Shown here: piece by piece, positions 25,701 through 37,537 of the stretch
How positions within the stretch are numbered: the stretch's first letter is position 1
How the letters are laid out: each line of letters starts with the position of its first letter
Assembly (NCBI GenBank): GCA_028386065.3
Contig: JAKUCV010004246.1
Coordinates: 1-64,000, forward strand
Source of the DNA: Turnera subulata
Taxonomy: Eukaryota; Streptophyta; Magnoliopsida; Malpighiales; Passifloraceae
DNA length: 64,000 nt
Direction of reading: 5' to 3'
Position numbers and translations under genes: made by a program
The notes under the pieces: generated by a model
Database searches by the model: none
The model's input: the letters and a program-made list of their open reading frames with translations, nothing else
Told to the model about the DNA's origin: nothing

Positions 25701-26426
25701 CAATCTTTTATCACCAATTGTTAGCCTTTCCTCACTGATGCGAAGCAGACCATCTTCCTCATGCTCGTAGTCTTCATCTTCAGCATCTGAAGGTTTAATG
25801 AGAGCAGATACCTCCCTGGTATCAGGCTGTCTTTGTCTCCTTCCGGCACGATGCCATTTCATATTCTCTTTTATCTTAAGGTAGACTTCTTCAGGAGCAC
25901 TATGACAAGGAGCTACTTCCCCAGGAATTCTTGCTAGGTGTTGTTTAAACCGGTTGATGCCTCCACTCACTACTTTGTTACAGTAATTACATTTGACCTT
26001 TTTCTTCCTCTCATCCTGAGCGATACCATGCTCCCACCCAGGGTCAACAAAAGTTACTGGGCGTGCCATCATTGAATTAACCACAAAGTGCTTGCCTTTG
26101 CTTTTATGCATGACATATCCTTCCTCAGTTTCATAACGAGAAGCTGGTCCTTCGTCTTCAAGTTGTTTCGATGATCTTCGAGCGGAACTGCAACCCTCCA
26201 AATTTTGTTTCATACAAAGGTACACTTCCTCAGGAGCTTTGTCGCAGTAGGTGACTTCACCGGAAACTCGGGCGAGGTGTTGCTTTAACCTATATATCCC
26301 ACCGCTGACCACTTTGCCACAATAGTTACATTTGACCTTCTTCTTCCTATCATCCTGAGCAACGCCGTGCTCCCATCCCGGGTCCACAGTTGCAGAGGAG
26401 CGAAAGGGGGCCATAACTTGAACCAT
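22742..26426 (-). CDS. Domesticated hAT transposase with two BED zinc fingers (At3g17450-like)
   Basis: Six coding exons in transcript order: 25113-26426, 24320-25003, 24156-24239, 23992-24067, 23587-23903, 22742-22981. They total 2715 nt and encode 904 aa. Two BED fingers occur in tandem: C33, C36, H50, C61 and C146, C149, H163, C174, each preceded by DPGWEHG.AQD. A DUF659/RNase H-like core follows (VMADSWTDIEGKTLINLL at 378-395). Near 705-800 lies the hAT C-terminal dimerisation region (ELDPAAWW, CSSIGCEHSWSIYDQIH, RLDDLVFVHYNLRLRE). The C-terminus is a run of aspartates. Transposase residues look degenerate: VITEN at 439-443 stands where active hATs have an Asp, and C466-A-S-Y469 replaces a Cys/His motif. 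With no TIRs around it and conserved neighbours, it is read as a host gene, probably a nuclear DNA-binding factor. Target and role are unknown. Confidence 0.88.
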
Positions 26427-27400
26427 TAAGGTAGCTTAATGATCCAGCTTTATCCAAATGGGATGCTGTATCTGAGGTGCTAGTTACAAAAAAAGTAGGT
26501 TAATGGCGATCAAAAGAATGTTAAAAAGAAAAGAGAAAAAACACAGCCTGCCTAAACTGGCATGCACAGGAAGCAGCAGCAAGAGACACAATGAAATCAA
26601 CCATTCTCTTTTTTTTTTTTTGTTTTATTAATTTCTAAACCCCAAGTACACCAAAGAGTAAGAGATAGGATGGTCTGTGTATTGGTACCGGGGAAGCTAA
26701 AAAAAGATTGATTGGTCCCTTCAAAATCCTTTCTTTCTTATATTTCCTGGTGGTGCACCCTCCTAAAGTCTTCTTCTTGGGTTGGGTGGGTGATCATCAG
26801 AAAACAACCACCATAAAAAGGGAAAGAAAAAGAAATGTCTTTTGTCTTTCTAAAATTTAAGTTCTTCAGCAAAAGAAGAAGAAGAAGCATAATTGTATGT
26901 ATATATAATAATCCTTTGCTTTGACATTCATTCATAGATACGGACGTAAGACACAATTGAATAATATCTTTGCAGGCAGACAATCAATCAATCAATCAAT
27001 CAAAATAGGGCTAAAGGAGAGAATGCTGCATGTAAAGGAAATGAAATTTTTGGTTTTCCCTCAAAATTAATCAATTTCTTTATTTTAAAAAAAGAAAGAA
27101 GTAAGAATGAAATAATAGAGAAGGGGCGTTTGCTGGTGGCATATACCTGACTGAATCCAACAAATAGATGACGTGTTCTTCTCTTCTGTTCTGGGTTGTT
27201 GTTATTGAGGAGGAGGAGGAGGAGGAACCGGGCGGGGCCGGAGACCCAAACGGAGGGGGAGAGGGGGAGAGGGGGAGAGAGAGAGAGAAGGATTCGGGTT
27301 CGGGTTAGTGGCGTGTTGTGGAATCGCGAGTTCCCTAGGCCGAGTGGGTTGAGAATTAGAGTCAACTCGACCCGGTGTTCCCAACTCTTCAACTTGCATG
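26427..27400 (-). promoter_or_regulatory. 5' leader (probably spliced) of the BED/hAT gene
   Basis: A likely leader intron runs from a donor just below 27147 (GTATATG on the minus strand) to an acceptor near 26472. The outer leader at 27150-27400 is purine/pyrimidine-biased with a GA run near 27240-27290 and a GAG run near 27210. Simple repeats include (CAAT)n at about 26981-27001. These limits are inferred from splice-site likeness only. Confidence 0.4.
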
Positions 27401-28229
27401 TATAATTAACATTAGTACTTGCAGCTGCATTAATCCCTCTTTCTTTCTTTCCATTTTCCTGTATTATTTCTTTTTTTACTACAGACCTAATAATACATTA
27501 GTGTTGCTCAATGTATCACTCGTATAGATACTTGTTTTTTCTTTTTTATTTATTCAATAGATATTTTTTTCATTTATATAACATCCTTCCATCTAGACTT
27601 TTATTAGAGCAAAAGCTCATTTTTTTTTTTTGTTGAAGAAGAATAAATAAACTTCGTCCCACATTATTATGTAGTGTGTGGGATGGAATCGTCTGACATG
27701 CTGAGTTGGCTCAAAAGTTTGCCTGGGGATTGAAAAACAACATGGCCATGTTTTAATGTTGGCACCAACTCAATGAGTCGCTGAATCCTACTACGCGTAA
27801 CCTTTTTTTGGTATGTTAGAATTTTATAAATTAGCCACAATCTCAGGCCCTACATCCTCAATCCTACCCGTCACTTTATCACATATATTTTGTTAAAAAT
27901 ATCCGAGAAAAGTTTTATGTATGCTTAAAAATATTATTATCTCATATTTTAAAAATTTATAATTTTATTTAACATATGAGGAAATTTTGTATGTACTTAT
28001 TTATTTAAACATATATAATAGAAAACTAATTTGTGAATTTAATGAATTAATACATAGGTCAATCCGGATGAGCTATATCAACAAGACATAATTATTTAGT
28101 ATCAAGAGAAAAAAAAAAAGACATGATTATTTATTAAGTGATGTTTGTATTGAAAAACCTATATATTTACCGATTCAACCCGAACATGAATTCAACTTAT
28201 AAACATGAATTGCCAAGTCCAATCATAGC
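27401..28229. other. AT-rich intergenic DNA
   Basis: Homopolymer-rich, AT-rich sequence with no recognisable gene, structural RNA or transposon terminus. Confidence 0.5.
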
Positions 28230-29611
28230 TTCCCCATAACTTATGTTGTCCCCTCGATGGATGGAGGATGACTCATAGGTTAAACGTTATGTAAATAATC
28301 TAAGCAATTTTTATTCTATTTAGACATAATAGTATTAAATTAAAAATGTAGGGTCATGATTAGAAAAGTTCACATGGATTAATTTTAGCATATAACCTTA
28401 ATCTTTTGTAACTTACTAAAAATGAGGGACAGAAGATTTTTGAGTTATAATAATAGTCCCATGCCACCAAAACTAAACCAAAAGCTGAGGAACAGAGCAG
28501 AGCTGCAGAGGCATACCAACTTACGCTGGACATCAACAACACAAGATGCCAGGCATCGATTAGATACATATGCACAATCGAATCCAAGAGTCTCCCCTGG
28601 TTTAATTTTCAACGGGCCCAGCGCCATAGCAAGTTTCTCGCTATGGTAATACAGTACAGTTGCTTCTCCCTTTCCTCCTCTTCAAATTCATGCAGGATAC
28701 CCTCGCTTTCGGGCACATACCCAACAGATTTTATCTCTCCTAGCAACTCATGTACTTTGCCATATATTTCTTTAGCTTGAGGATGAGAGTGATCACCTGC
28801 AATGAATTCGTGAACTTCACCTTCCACCTCAATCGCGAAAATACCAGAGCCTTTCTCACTTTCCAATCATTCATGAGTTTCCTCATATTGACCGCATCTT
28901 CCCATTGTCCAGCATTGGCACGCAAGTTAGCCAGTGCCATATAGCGTTCACTATTGTTAGGTTCTAATTCAATTACTTCTCTCCCTATTCTCTCAAGCTG
29001 TGTCAAGGAAGCCACATTTGCAATACATGTCAATGATTGCCGTAGCAACCTTGTGATTCACTTCAACCCCATTTTTTGGCGACGAGCTCATGGATCCACT
29101 TGCCCTGCTCTAAAGCTTCCAAACCTGTATAGGTCGATAACATGGTAGCTGCCACAAACTTATCCAATCCAACCTGCTCGGCTCTCATCCAATGGAGCAA
29201 GGCAAGAGCTTCATGGAAGCGGTTGCTTTGGACATAAGCGGCAATCATGGCATTCCGAGGAGCAGAATTTCTCATCAGAGGCATCATCAACTGAAAAAAC
29301 GAGAAAGCTTCATCGACGAATCCCCAACGAGAATAGCCCAAGATCATGGTAGTGCAGGAGTCAGGATCATGCCGAGGCATGCTGTCAAAAACCCCTTCTT
29401 GCTTCCTGCAGCTTGCCAAAACTAGCATACATATGAATCAAATTGTAGGAACAACAAGCATCCGCACCAAAAACCAAATTTGAAAAGGTGGGCATGGATT
29501 TGTTTGGCCGCTTAAACGTTGTTACTGAGGCCACAAGCCCTCGCAAATGAAGGGAAAGTGAAGGAGTTTGGGGGGTGAGACGGAGTGTTGCAATGTGAGA
29601 GAATACAATAA
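28230..29611 (-). pseudogene. Truncated duplicate of the DYW PPR gene
   Basis: The region is closely similar to the PPR gene at 14880-16850 and lies in the same orientation 12 kb away. Matching blocks include 28590-29000 with parent 15033-15430, and 29005-29611 with parent about 15843-16460. About 410 bp of the parent is deleted at the 29000 junction, removing several repeats. The reading frame is split among three frames (pieces near 28609-28866, 28740-29048, 29063-29428 and 29385-29615), so frameshifts are fixed. Both ends of the protein are missing: the final 50 or so residues with the zinc motifs, and the N-terminal part. The shared 3' flank (28230-28410 with 14660-14835) shows genomic rather than retrotransposed duplication. 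It is not expected to make a functional protein. Confidence 0.88.
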
Positions 29612-31310
29612 GCATATTGGGACTCCTACTTCAACTCAAACTCATAATAAATAAATAAATATTGATAGGCTTACTTTAATATCCAACAGAATCTCTTGAT
29701 GAGAAAATATAATCCAGTCTAAATAGTGGAAGCTGCTGCAGTAATAGAGGCGATTGTTTTAGCCTTTGTTGTGATATCCTCCTGTCTCTACCTGGTAAGT
29801 TTGGAGTATAATTTTGTAAGGATAACCAGATCCGCACATTCATTGTTCAGATTGGTTGCGAAAAAATGCTCCAAAATGTCCACAGGAGGCTGTAAACAGG
29901 TTTTTATGTAATGATGCTTATTAAGCTCTAATAATGAAATTATCCTCATGGACAAAGAAAAAAAAAAAGAAGAAAGATACTGCTAATCTAGTACTACAAA
30001 TGCTCTTATGCTACTACTGATAATCTACAATTAGAAATGTTTAATGTTACTACTACTACAAATGCTAGATGGAATTTTATAGATCCAGAATCAACTACAA
30101 ATGCTAATGGAATTTTATAGATCCGGAATCAACTAATTGACTAACGTATCCTTGAACTCTGATTGAAATAATCAATGTTGTATGCCACCCAACCAAGATA
30201 TTGGATTGTATTTGCGAAAATCTAACGTTTCAGATGCTTCAGTTTTGTTGCAATTTTGTGATAGAAAAAAAGCTGCAATTTGATGCTTAAAAAGAGATAG
30301 AGTGCATTGCCGCTACTGGGAAGCATAAGAAGATGATAGATAACTTGAGGGCACGCACGCATTCAGGAGTCGGAGAAAGTAGAGGATTTCTATTCCAACC
30401 AGAAACATATATTTCTTTCATACCATATGACACCTGATCCCCACCCATTGTGATCATTTTTTCTTTCCCATCCTTTTTCCCATCTGGGAGGGGAGGAAAT
30501 AAAATGAATGCATCAAGAATATGTTTGTTTGCGTTCGAAAGAGAAGAGCATTTGTGTTGATACTCTCTGGCACAATCGGCAGCAATGCATTCAAATGCCA
30601 CCCTGCAGGTTTCTTCGCTGCTGCTGCTGCCGCCGAGTGTTTACGCACAACAACAACAACAAATGCTGAATGATGATCCATCACTTGGAATATGCAGAAT
30701 CAACGCCATAATTCATTCAATGTGCTTGTTAGTGTTTACCCACAACAACAACAATAGCAACAACCAGATCATTTCTCTTTTTTCTTTTCTTTTCTTTTCT
30801 TTTTCATGTATTTATTTATGAATGAATATCTTGAGGTTAGAATACAATGAGCTCATGAGAAAAACACAATAAAAAGATTAAAAAAAAAAATTAACAAATG
30901 ACATGACATGATGTTGGTAAATTTAAGCGACATCCTGAGAATTCAAACGGAAATTATGGAGGGAGCAAATAAATAAGCGGAAGAAGAGTAGAGAATGAGA
31001 GGGTGGACTAATACGAAGGAAGGCAATGAATTGGAAAAGAGCAACAAATGATATAATAAAAATTTGATAAAAATGGATGGAATACATCTGAGTCTAGGAT
31101 TAGGAATGAAGGGCAACAATTGCAGTACAGCCAAAAAAAAATAATAATAATACAAAGGAAACAACATCATCATCATCTACAAAGAAGAGAAGAGAAAGCT
31201 GAGTTAAGGAGGGAAATGTAAGAAGAAGAAGAAAGAAAATACTTGGCGCACAGACTGATCAGAGTCGTCAGTCCAGGGGATTACCCCCCAAAAGCCAAAC
31301 AAACGGGAGA
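29612..31310. other. Intergenic DNA with small repeats
   Basis: No gene is recognised. A short hydrophobic ORF at 29726-29911 and ORFs on the minus strand at 30287-30684 lack known domains. There are CAA and TTTTC microsatellites near 30640-30660 and 30780-30802. The end nearest 31310 should hold the 3' UTR of the PHD-like gene. Confidence 0.4.
30055..30131. repeat. Tandem duplication, 38-39 bp unit, two copies
   Basis: Units 30055-30093 and 30094-30131 share actacaaatgct followed by atggaattttatagatcc. They differ by one base and a short indel. Confidence 0.75.
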
Positions 31311-32177
31311 CTAGCGAGGAGGAGGAGGAGGAGGATTGTTGAGCGGGCGGAGAGAACCATTGGAGGAGGATTGGTTTTTGTCGTTGGGAGGCTGGTTGCT
31401 ACTGTTGCTGTGAGTGACGACGGCGGGTCGTGATGGAGATTGTAATTTGGAGGGGGGAGGAGTGTCACGAGCCACGTGGTGGTTGGGGGTCTGCTTGTTG
31501 TTGTTGTTGTTGTTGTTGGCGGTGGTGGTGTCCCGGTGGTGGTCTTTGTTGTTGTTGTTGTTGATGTTGTGGTCTTTGTTGTTGTTTATGTTGTTGTCTC
31601 TGGAAGCCAAGTAAGCGAGGCGCTCCAAGGCCTCGCGGGCGCGCTTCTTGGCGAGGGCGGCATCCCTGACGCGCTTCTCGGCCTCGAGGCGGGCTGCGGC
31701 GGCGGCCTTGGTCATGGAGGAGGCGGCGATCTTGGCGGCCGCGACGAGGGCGGCGGCGGAGTCCCTGGGGAGGTTTAAGGAGTTAGGGTTATCGGAGGAG
31801 GGGTTGGAGTTGGAGTTAGGGTTAGGGTTGTCGGTGGGGGGGTTGTCGGTGGGGAAGAAGGAGAAGTTGGGGGAGGAGCAAGGAGGGCAGAGGAAGGAGT
31901 CGGAGGAAGGGGTAGGGGCGGAGGAGGAAGGGGGAGGGGCGCAGGAGGAGTGGGCGATGGAAGGGCACTTGAAGCACATGAGGCGGTGGGACGGGGAAGG
32001 AGGGAGGGAGTCCTGGTAGACGTGGAAGCAGAAAGGGCAGAAGAGCCCCGCGTGGTTCTTGAGGAGGCAGTTGCTGCACATCCTCCTGTAGGATCCCCTG
32101 TGCTTCACGCTGTGCAGGAAGAACCACCTCTCCTCCTTCCCGCATATCCCGCATTGCTCCCCTCCTTTCTTCTTCAT
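31311..32177 (-). CDS. PHD/RING-like Cys-rich protein (At3g17460-like)
   Basis: Single-exon gene, 288 aa. The N-terminal 100 residues carry regularly spaced metal-ligand pairs: C10-x2-C13, C34-x2-C37, C47-x2-C50, then further Cys/His in the CFKCPSIAHSSC and FLCPPC segments. This resembles the PHD/RING/FYVE superfamily and probably binds zinc. Next come Pro/Ser-rich linkers, an Ala/Lys/Arg-rich helical stretch (AAAARLEAEKRVRDAALAKK), and long Asn-rich, Gln/Asn/His low-complexity tracts ending in polyproline and Arg. The Asn tracts are trinucleotide repeats in the DNA and are likely length-variable. A nuclear role is inferred from the finger type and basic helix; no biochemical function is known to me. 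Synteny with an Arabidopsis PHD-finger gene supports the call. The start at 32177 puts the first Cys pair at residue 10. Confidence 0.75.
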   Translation of the reverse strand: MKKKGGEQCGICGKEERWFFLHSVKHRGSYRRMCSNCLLKNHAGLFCPFCFHVYQDSLPPSPSHRLMCFKCPSIAHSSCAPPPSSSAPTPSSDSFLCPPCSSPNFSFFPTDNPPTDNPNPNSNSNPSSDNPNSLNLPRDSAAALVAAAKIAASSMTKAAAAARLEAEKRVRDAALAKKRAREALERLAYLASRDNNINNNKDHNINNNNNKDHHRDTTTANNNNNNNKQTPNHHVARDTPPPSKLQSPSRPAVVTHSNSSNQPPNDKNQSSSNGSLRPLNNPPPPPPR

Positions 32178-33079
32178 TCCTTCGATTCCGACGATTTTGA
32201 TGTCTGTCTCTCTAGGATTTTGGTTTTAGGGTTTCTCCTTCTTCTTCTTCTTCTTCTTCTTCCTCTCCTTTCTTTTTTATTTTCTTTCACTGAAATAATC
32301 TAATATCCTCCTCTACTCCAGCCAACCAGTCACTCACTACTAGTCAGTCGCCACTGGTAGTATTCAATTTTTCAATCAATTTAGTAGCATTTTAGTAGTA
32401 GTCGAGATATTATAATATGGAAAGAAAGAAAATTTAAAAAAATGGAAAACATTTCCATTCGTGTGAAACTGGTTTTGAGTTTTGGATAGACTTTCTTTTT
32501 ATCAATATTTTCTTTCCTTTTCCTTCTTTTTTTCTTTTTTCATAACATATTTTTTTGGCCACCAATCAACGAGGGATTTCTTTGCTGTCACTCTCGGTAG
32601 GTGGTAACTTTTTTTTTTTTAGCATAACAAGTTCTTTTGTTTTTTATCCAGCAAAAAATTAGAAACTGATTGCCAAAAAGCCAACCAGCTGGTCGTCCAT
32701 TATAACAATTTACAACAACGGAGCTTCTGATGACAGCAGACAGTGTGTGTGTATGTTCCCTTTACTGCAAATGCAATGTAAATATGAGGTAAAATTGATC
32801 AAAAGTGCTTTTTGTTTGTATGTGATTTTATTTTAATGGACATTCAAAATCATCATTCACTCATTCCCACATCCAAATTCTAATCTAATGAAAATTGATC
32901 AACAAAAAGACATTACATTCTCCCAACCCACCAGTCCTTTCACCAAATGAAAATAAAACCCCAACCTGGATTAAAACAACAGCCTGCCTCACCCTCATTT
33001 CGTTGCTCTGGACTGCTATCCTTGTATTCACTAAAACTCCCTACACCTGACATGAACCCCCACCACTACTACGGCCAGT
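32178..33079. other. Upstream of the PHD-like gene and 3' flank of the uL3m gene
   Basis: The first 100 bases hold a TTC-rich leader (about 32236-32262) of the PHD-like gene. The rest is AT-rich. The last 150 bases are probably the 3' UTR of the ribosomal protein gene. No coding sequence was recognised. Confidence 0.4.
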
Positions 33080-36000
33080 TTATTCTCCAAACTGAAATGG
33101 GTCTGTTTCTCCCAGATTGGCTACAAGAGGTTCCACAGCTTCTATATCCTCATCCTCATCTGCAAAGTACGTGGGGAACGGAAGCGATGCCGCATCCGGC
33201 TTCTTGTAAACAGCATCCTTTATAAATACAAAATTTCCTTCTGCGCCTGGCACCTGCAGCAAACAATTCAAGTCTCCATCTAAGTTTATGAGTGGGATGA
33301 AAAAAAATCCAGTAGACGATCGTTCATGGACGACTAGAGTCCATGAATGCACTCTAAAGAAAAAAAACATCATGCTCACAGGAGGGAAGGAGGGAGACCA
33401 AGGAATACAGGTATCCCTGAAAAGTAAAACCCAGACCATGAATCCTGTAAACAACTAACTCCTCCCTCCGTATCAGAATTCATAACAACAGATTATACTT
33501 TTACAACACATGTTAACAGACTAACCTACATGTGATGTATATTTGTCTGCCTTGCTAAAACTCCATATATAACATGAAGAATCTAAATCATTCATTTTGT
33601 TAAGCCCCTTTTTTATTCACATTTTCATTACGTACTTAAGCTTCTAGCATTTTTTTTTTTCTTGGTAATACATTCCATGTAGGTGCCAAACAAAATATAC
33701 AGGGCTACTGCAAGAAAGCATAGAACTGGCCCCACAAGTTACATTCAGGTAGGATCTATTATGAGAACTGCATAAACTAACTCAGACGTTACACTAGCAG
33801 AAAAATCCTCCCTCATCCATTACATATTTGAAGTGCATGTACAAGAGAAACAGAATGAGCAAGAAACCGTACTTGGCCTTTCACCCACATCAAATTCCTT
33901 GCTGGGTCGATTTTGTACACCCACACATTTTTAACTGTTCTCTGCACCGCACCCATGCGGCCAGGCATTTTCTTGCCCTTAAATACCTGTTCAAAAGCAT
34001 TCAGTTATGACTGAAAAAGTATTCCAATGAGCAAAACAAGATCAACAAAGCCATAAACATGGAAAGCTAATGCCTAAATTGCCAATGACAGACAAAAGTG
34101 AGCTAAGATTGACTAAGTGATGCCATGGCAAATTGCTTTGGCAAGGTAGCACTGAAGAAAAGTAACCAACAACTTATTTAAGTTACAATAAGCTGAGATT
34201 ATTGTTCAAGAATGGCAGACCGAGTGACCCCACTTGCATTAATCAATCTCCTTGTATCTCACAATCTGGCTAGTTATTTAAGGCTACCATCAAGTTCCAA
34301 CGAAACTGCATGTCAACTGATAAAGGTGCAAAATATGAATAGGTTATTGACCAAAAGAATCTGAAAGCACCACACAAAGAGCAGTTTACTCATCCGAGAA
34401 GTCCAAGATGAATGAATGAAAAACCAGCAGCATAAAAGAGAGAAATTCACTGAATACGTATCCCATATCAGCAATATTCTCTAAGCATCACTTCTGACAA
34501 TAAAAAGTAATATTCCTGTCCTTGTCTACTTGCAGCCAATATGGTATAAGTTCAGACAAACCATTATTTCTAGTAAGAGAAGCACACCTTTCCTGGAGCA
34601 TCCCTCTGACCGGTAGAACCAATACTTCGATGTGATAACGAGGCACCATGGCTTGCAGGCATACCTTTGAATCCATGTCTTTTCATACCACCCTGCAGAC
34701 AGGAGATAAACCACTTAAGACTTGGAGCTCGTGAAACGACATTAGAAAAATCTGACTTTTTTTTCCTCGAAATGTTCAAGATTGAACACTAGTTTAACCA
34801 ATCACTGGCAAGGGGCAATTAACAAACATCATAAAGCAGAACACACACTCACAGACATTAACAAAAACAAACAGAATCTACAGCTCCACTAATGCAAGGA
34901 TTGAACAAACATTATGAAATACGATGGATATCCAAAAGCACAAAACTAAGTCACAAAGTGGATGATATGCTCACTCTAATAATGTTCTCAATTTAGAAAT
35001 GAACAATGGATAAGACAGAATGCAACAGAAAACTTGGTGGCAGGGGAACGACTAGTTAAGGAAACATTCCATTGCAGCTTCAAAAGAAGGTTCCAAGACT
35101 TACAACCATTTACCTTGATGATTATTTAACAAAGATTCCCCAATATATATATAACATCAGCGATTAATAGGGAAAAAGTACATTAGATAACAGCCGGAAC
35201 ATCATAAAGTATGATTGTTTGTTATGATAAGGAAGAGCAATCTTGGAAGAAAAGAAGATACTAGCATCATGGTGTTCAACTCACACAATGTAAATGCAAT
35301 AAGATTCTGGTGGGGATGCTGCAAAGAGCCCCTCGATCATTATCAATAATCCATTTTGAGTCAATTACCGCATTGGATAATGGTACTGAAGTTATCCTTA
35401 TGAAGTAAGGAGCCATGGTTTAAAGTTTACAAGGGAATTTAAGGCTGAGAAGAATAAAGGAGAGACAGAAAGGTAAGGAGAAGGATGAAGAGACAGAGAT
35501 GATTGACTGACCGCGAAACCTTTACCCCGGGTGATGCCGGTGACATCCACATACTGACCGGGCACGAAATGGCGAACGTCAATGGAAGAACCAAGGGGAA
35601 GGAGTGCATCTTCGCTGACGGGGAACTCTTTTAATTTCCTCTTCAAGGGAACACCCTGAGCTCTGAAATGACCCATCTCAGGCTTGGTAAGATGCTTTTC
35701 CTTCTTCTGGCCGCATCCAATCTGGGGATGGAACCGCAAGAAGAATCAGTACATATGGAAAAACAACTTATTGAAGAAGGAGGAGAAGCGATATAGAGAG
35801 GAGATGAAGGGTTGTACCTGAAGAGCAAAGAAGCCTTCTTTCTCGAAGGTCTTGACCTGGGTGACGATGTTGTCGTCGACCCAAAGCACAGTAATGGGGA
35901 TCCTAGCACCCCATTTATCCCAGAGCGCGCTCATCCCGCACTTGACGGCGATGACTCCGGTCCGTCTAGAATTAGGGCCCATCACGGCGGAGGGCTTAGG

Positions 36001-36183
36001 GGGTTCAATGATCCGGGGGGTCTCCGGCGCCTCTACCACGGCAGCGGCGCTGAAGCTTCTCAGCAACAAGTGAGGTGGTGCAATTGCGGCGGCGGAGGAA
36101 GAAGCGGACGTTTTAGGGTTTATGGAGAGGAGTTGGTGGATGCGATAGCTGAGGAGGCCGCCGCCCCTGGACAAGGGTGACAT
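33080..36183 (-). CDS. Mitochondrial large-subunit ribosomal protein uL3m
   Basis: Five exons in transcript order: 35818-36183, 35512-35721, 34588-34692, 33873-33986, 33080-33253. They total 969 nt and encode 322 aa. The N-terminal 60-70 residues are rich in Ser, Ala and Arg with no acidic cluster, as in a mitochondrial presequence. The bacterial-type L3 fold follows: [54 protein letters not shown], then [20 protein letters not shown] and [14 protein letters not shown]. These hold the conserved rRNA-binding loop motifs of uL3. An acidic C-terminal extension ([12 protein letters not shown]) is typical of plant mitochondrial L3. It should act in the peptidyl-transferase region of the mitoribosome. 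Intron 3 and intron 4 are each over 600 bp. It diverges from CRSH across 1.35 kb. Confidence 0.94.
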
Positions 36184-37537
36184 GGCTTTGTTTGTTTAGT
36201 TAGTTAGTTTAGTTAAGACTCCCAAAAGCAAGCAGCTCTCCTCCTTGATTCAAATGGACTGGATTCCTGGGAAATGTCTAGGCAGGGAGTAGCAGAGACA
36301 CAGAATGGTTCAAGGGGCGGTGTGTGTGTAGGGTTTTAGGGCCCGGAGGAACAAACAAGTGCAGCAGTGCACTCGTTTTTCTTTTCCTTTATTTTTCTCC
36401 TTTTTCTTTTTCTTTTTTTTATTCAGATGCACTCATAATTCATAAGCATTACTGCATTACACGGCAGTAGAGTTTCAAGGTTTTGGCTTGGTATGAACTT
36501 GGTAAACAAATTTAGTATCTATTTTTCAGTACATAATTGAAATATATATGAATACATTTTACTAAACAACTTTACCAACATAAATAATATTTCTCAACAA
36601 GGTCATTAGTAAACATTAACCCACATATAATCCCTCCTCTTAAATTAAATAATAATCACACAATTTATAAATTATTTCTTGTGAAAAGCTCAGACAATAC
36701 GATATAAGGTTTTCAATATTTGATTCTTTTAAAATAAAATATGTTCTTAAATAAGGCATGACATATATTGGCTCAAGATTAATTGAAATTCTGACCGACA
36801 AACTCACCCATCATAATTAGGTGCACGATCCGGGTCAAATTTGAATTAGTCGTGGCAAAATTTTAAATAGTGTACGAAAAAAACCGATTGATGTGATGGG
36901 AATTTCATCTAATAATTGTATAATAATAGTTAAAAAATGTCTTTATATGTGAAATTGTGAATACACTTATATGAATTTCGATAGAGAAAAGAGCATTACG
37001 TTATAAACAGTATATATTTCATTAAAAATTGTTAATTCAACCAAAAAAACTTGTAGCAACATATTAGAAGTCGTAATCATTTAGGGTAAAATGAAAATTT
37101 ATTGGTGGGGTGAGACTGAGATCAATATTTCTGGTTCTAGAAAGGAGATCAGAATTTTTTTTATTTTTTTAGATGCAAAGGATTTTTGTTATTAGAAGAG
37201 TAACTCAAAAGATAAGGAGGACATTCCAATAAAATGTAGAGGGAGGAGGAGGACATTAACCTTTTTTTTGTTAAAAAAAAAAAGACTAGAAAGATTGTGT
37301 GGTGCGGTGTACTTTTATCAAAGTGTTGATTTACTGCACAGTGTTGATCTTCAGACAAGGGGGACACGTGGAAGGAAGGTACTGGTGGGTGCGCTATGAC
37401 TTACTGGTTTTATTTTATTTTTTTCTCGAAGGCTTTATTATGTTTGTTTGTGGATATTCATCAATCAAATTATTCACTTCTTCTTCTTCTCCTTCTCCTC
37501 CTTCCGAGTTTTTGACCTTGGCTCATGGTAGATAGTA
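36184..37537. promoter_or_regulatory. Divergent promoter region, uL3m (-) and CRSH (+)
   Basis: The two genes are transcribed away from each other, so both promoters should lie here. The middle (36400-37300) is very AT-rich. Near 37362 there is a gacacgtgg motif with a CACGTG G-box core, 175 bases before the CRSH start, consistent with light or ABA control but not proof of it. No coding gene is seen. Confidence 0.45.

Noticed and set aside
27202..27399. 65-aa upstream ORF in the BED/hAT leader
   Set aside because: Its proline-rich product comes from the GA/CT-rich leader. Without a conserved peptide it cannot be called a functional uORF.
29726..29911. 61-aa ORF with a hydrophobic stretch
   Set aside because: It looks slightly like a terminal exon, but no upstream exons, family or polyadenylation signal could be tied to it.
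30287..30684. Two overlapping minus-strand ORFs
   Set aside because: Built partly from trinucleotide repeats, no domain, no leader or splice context.
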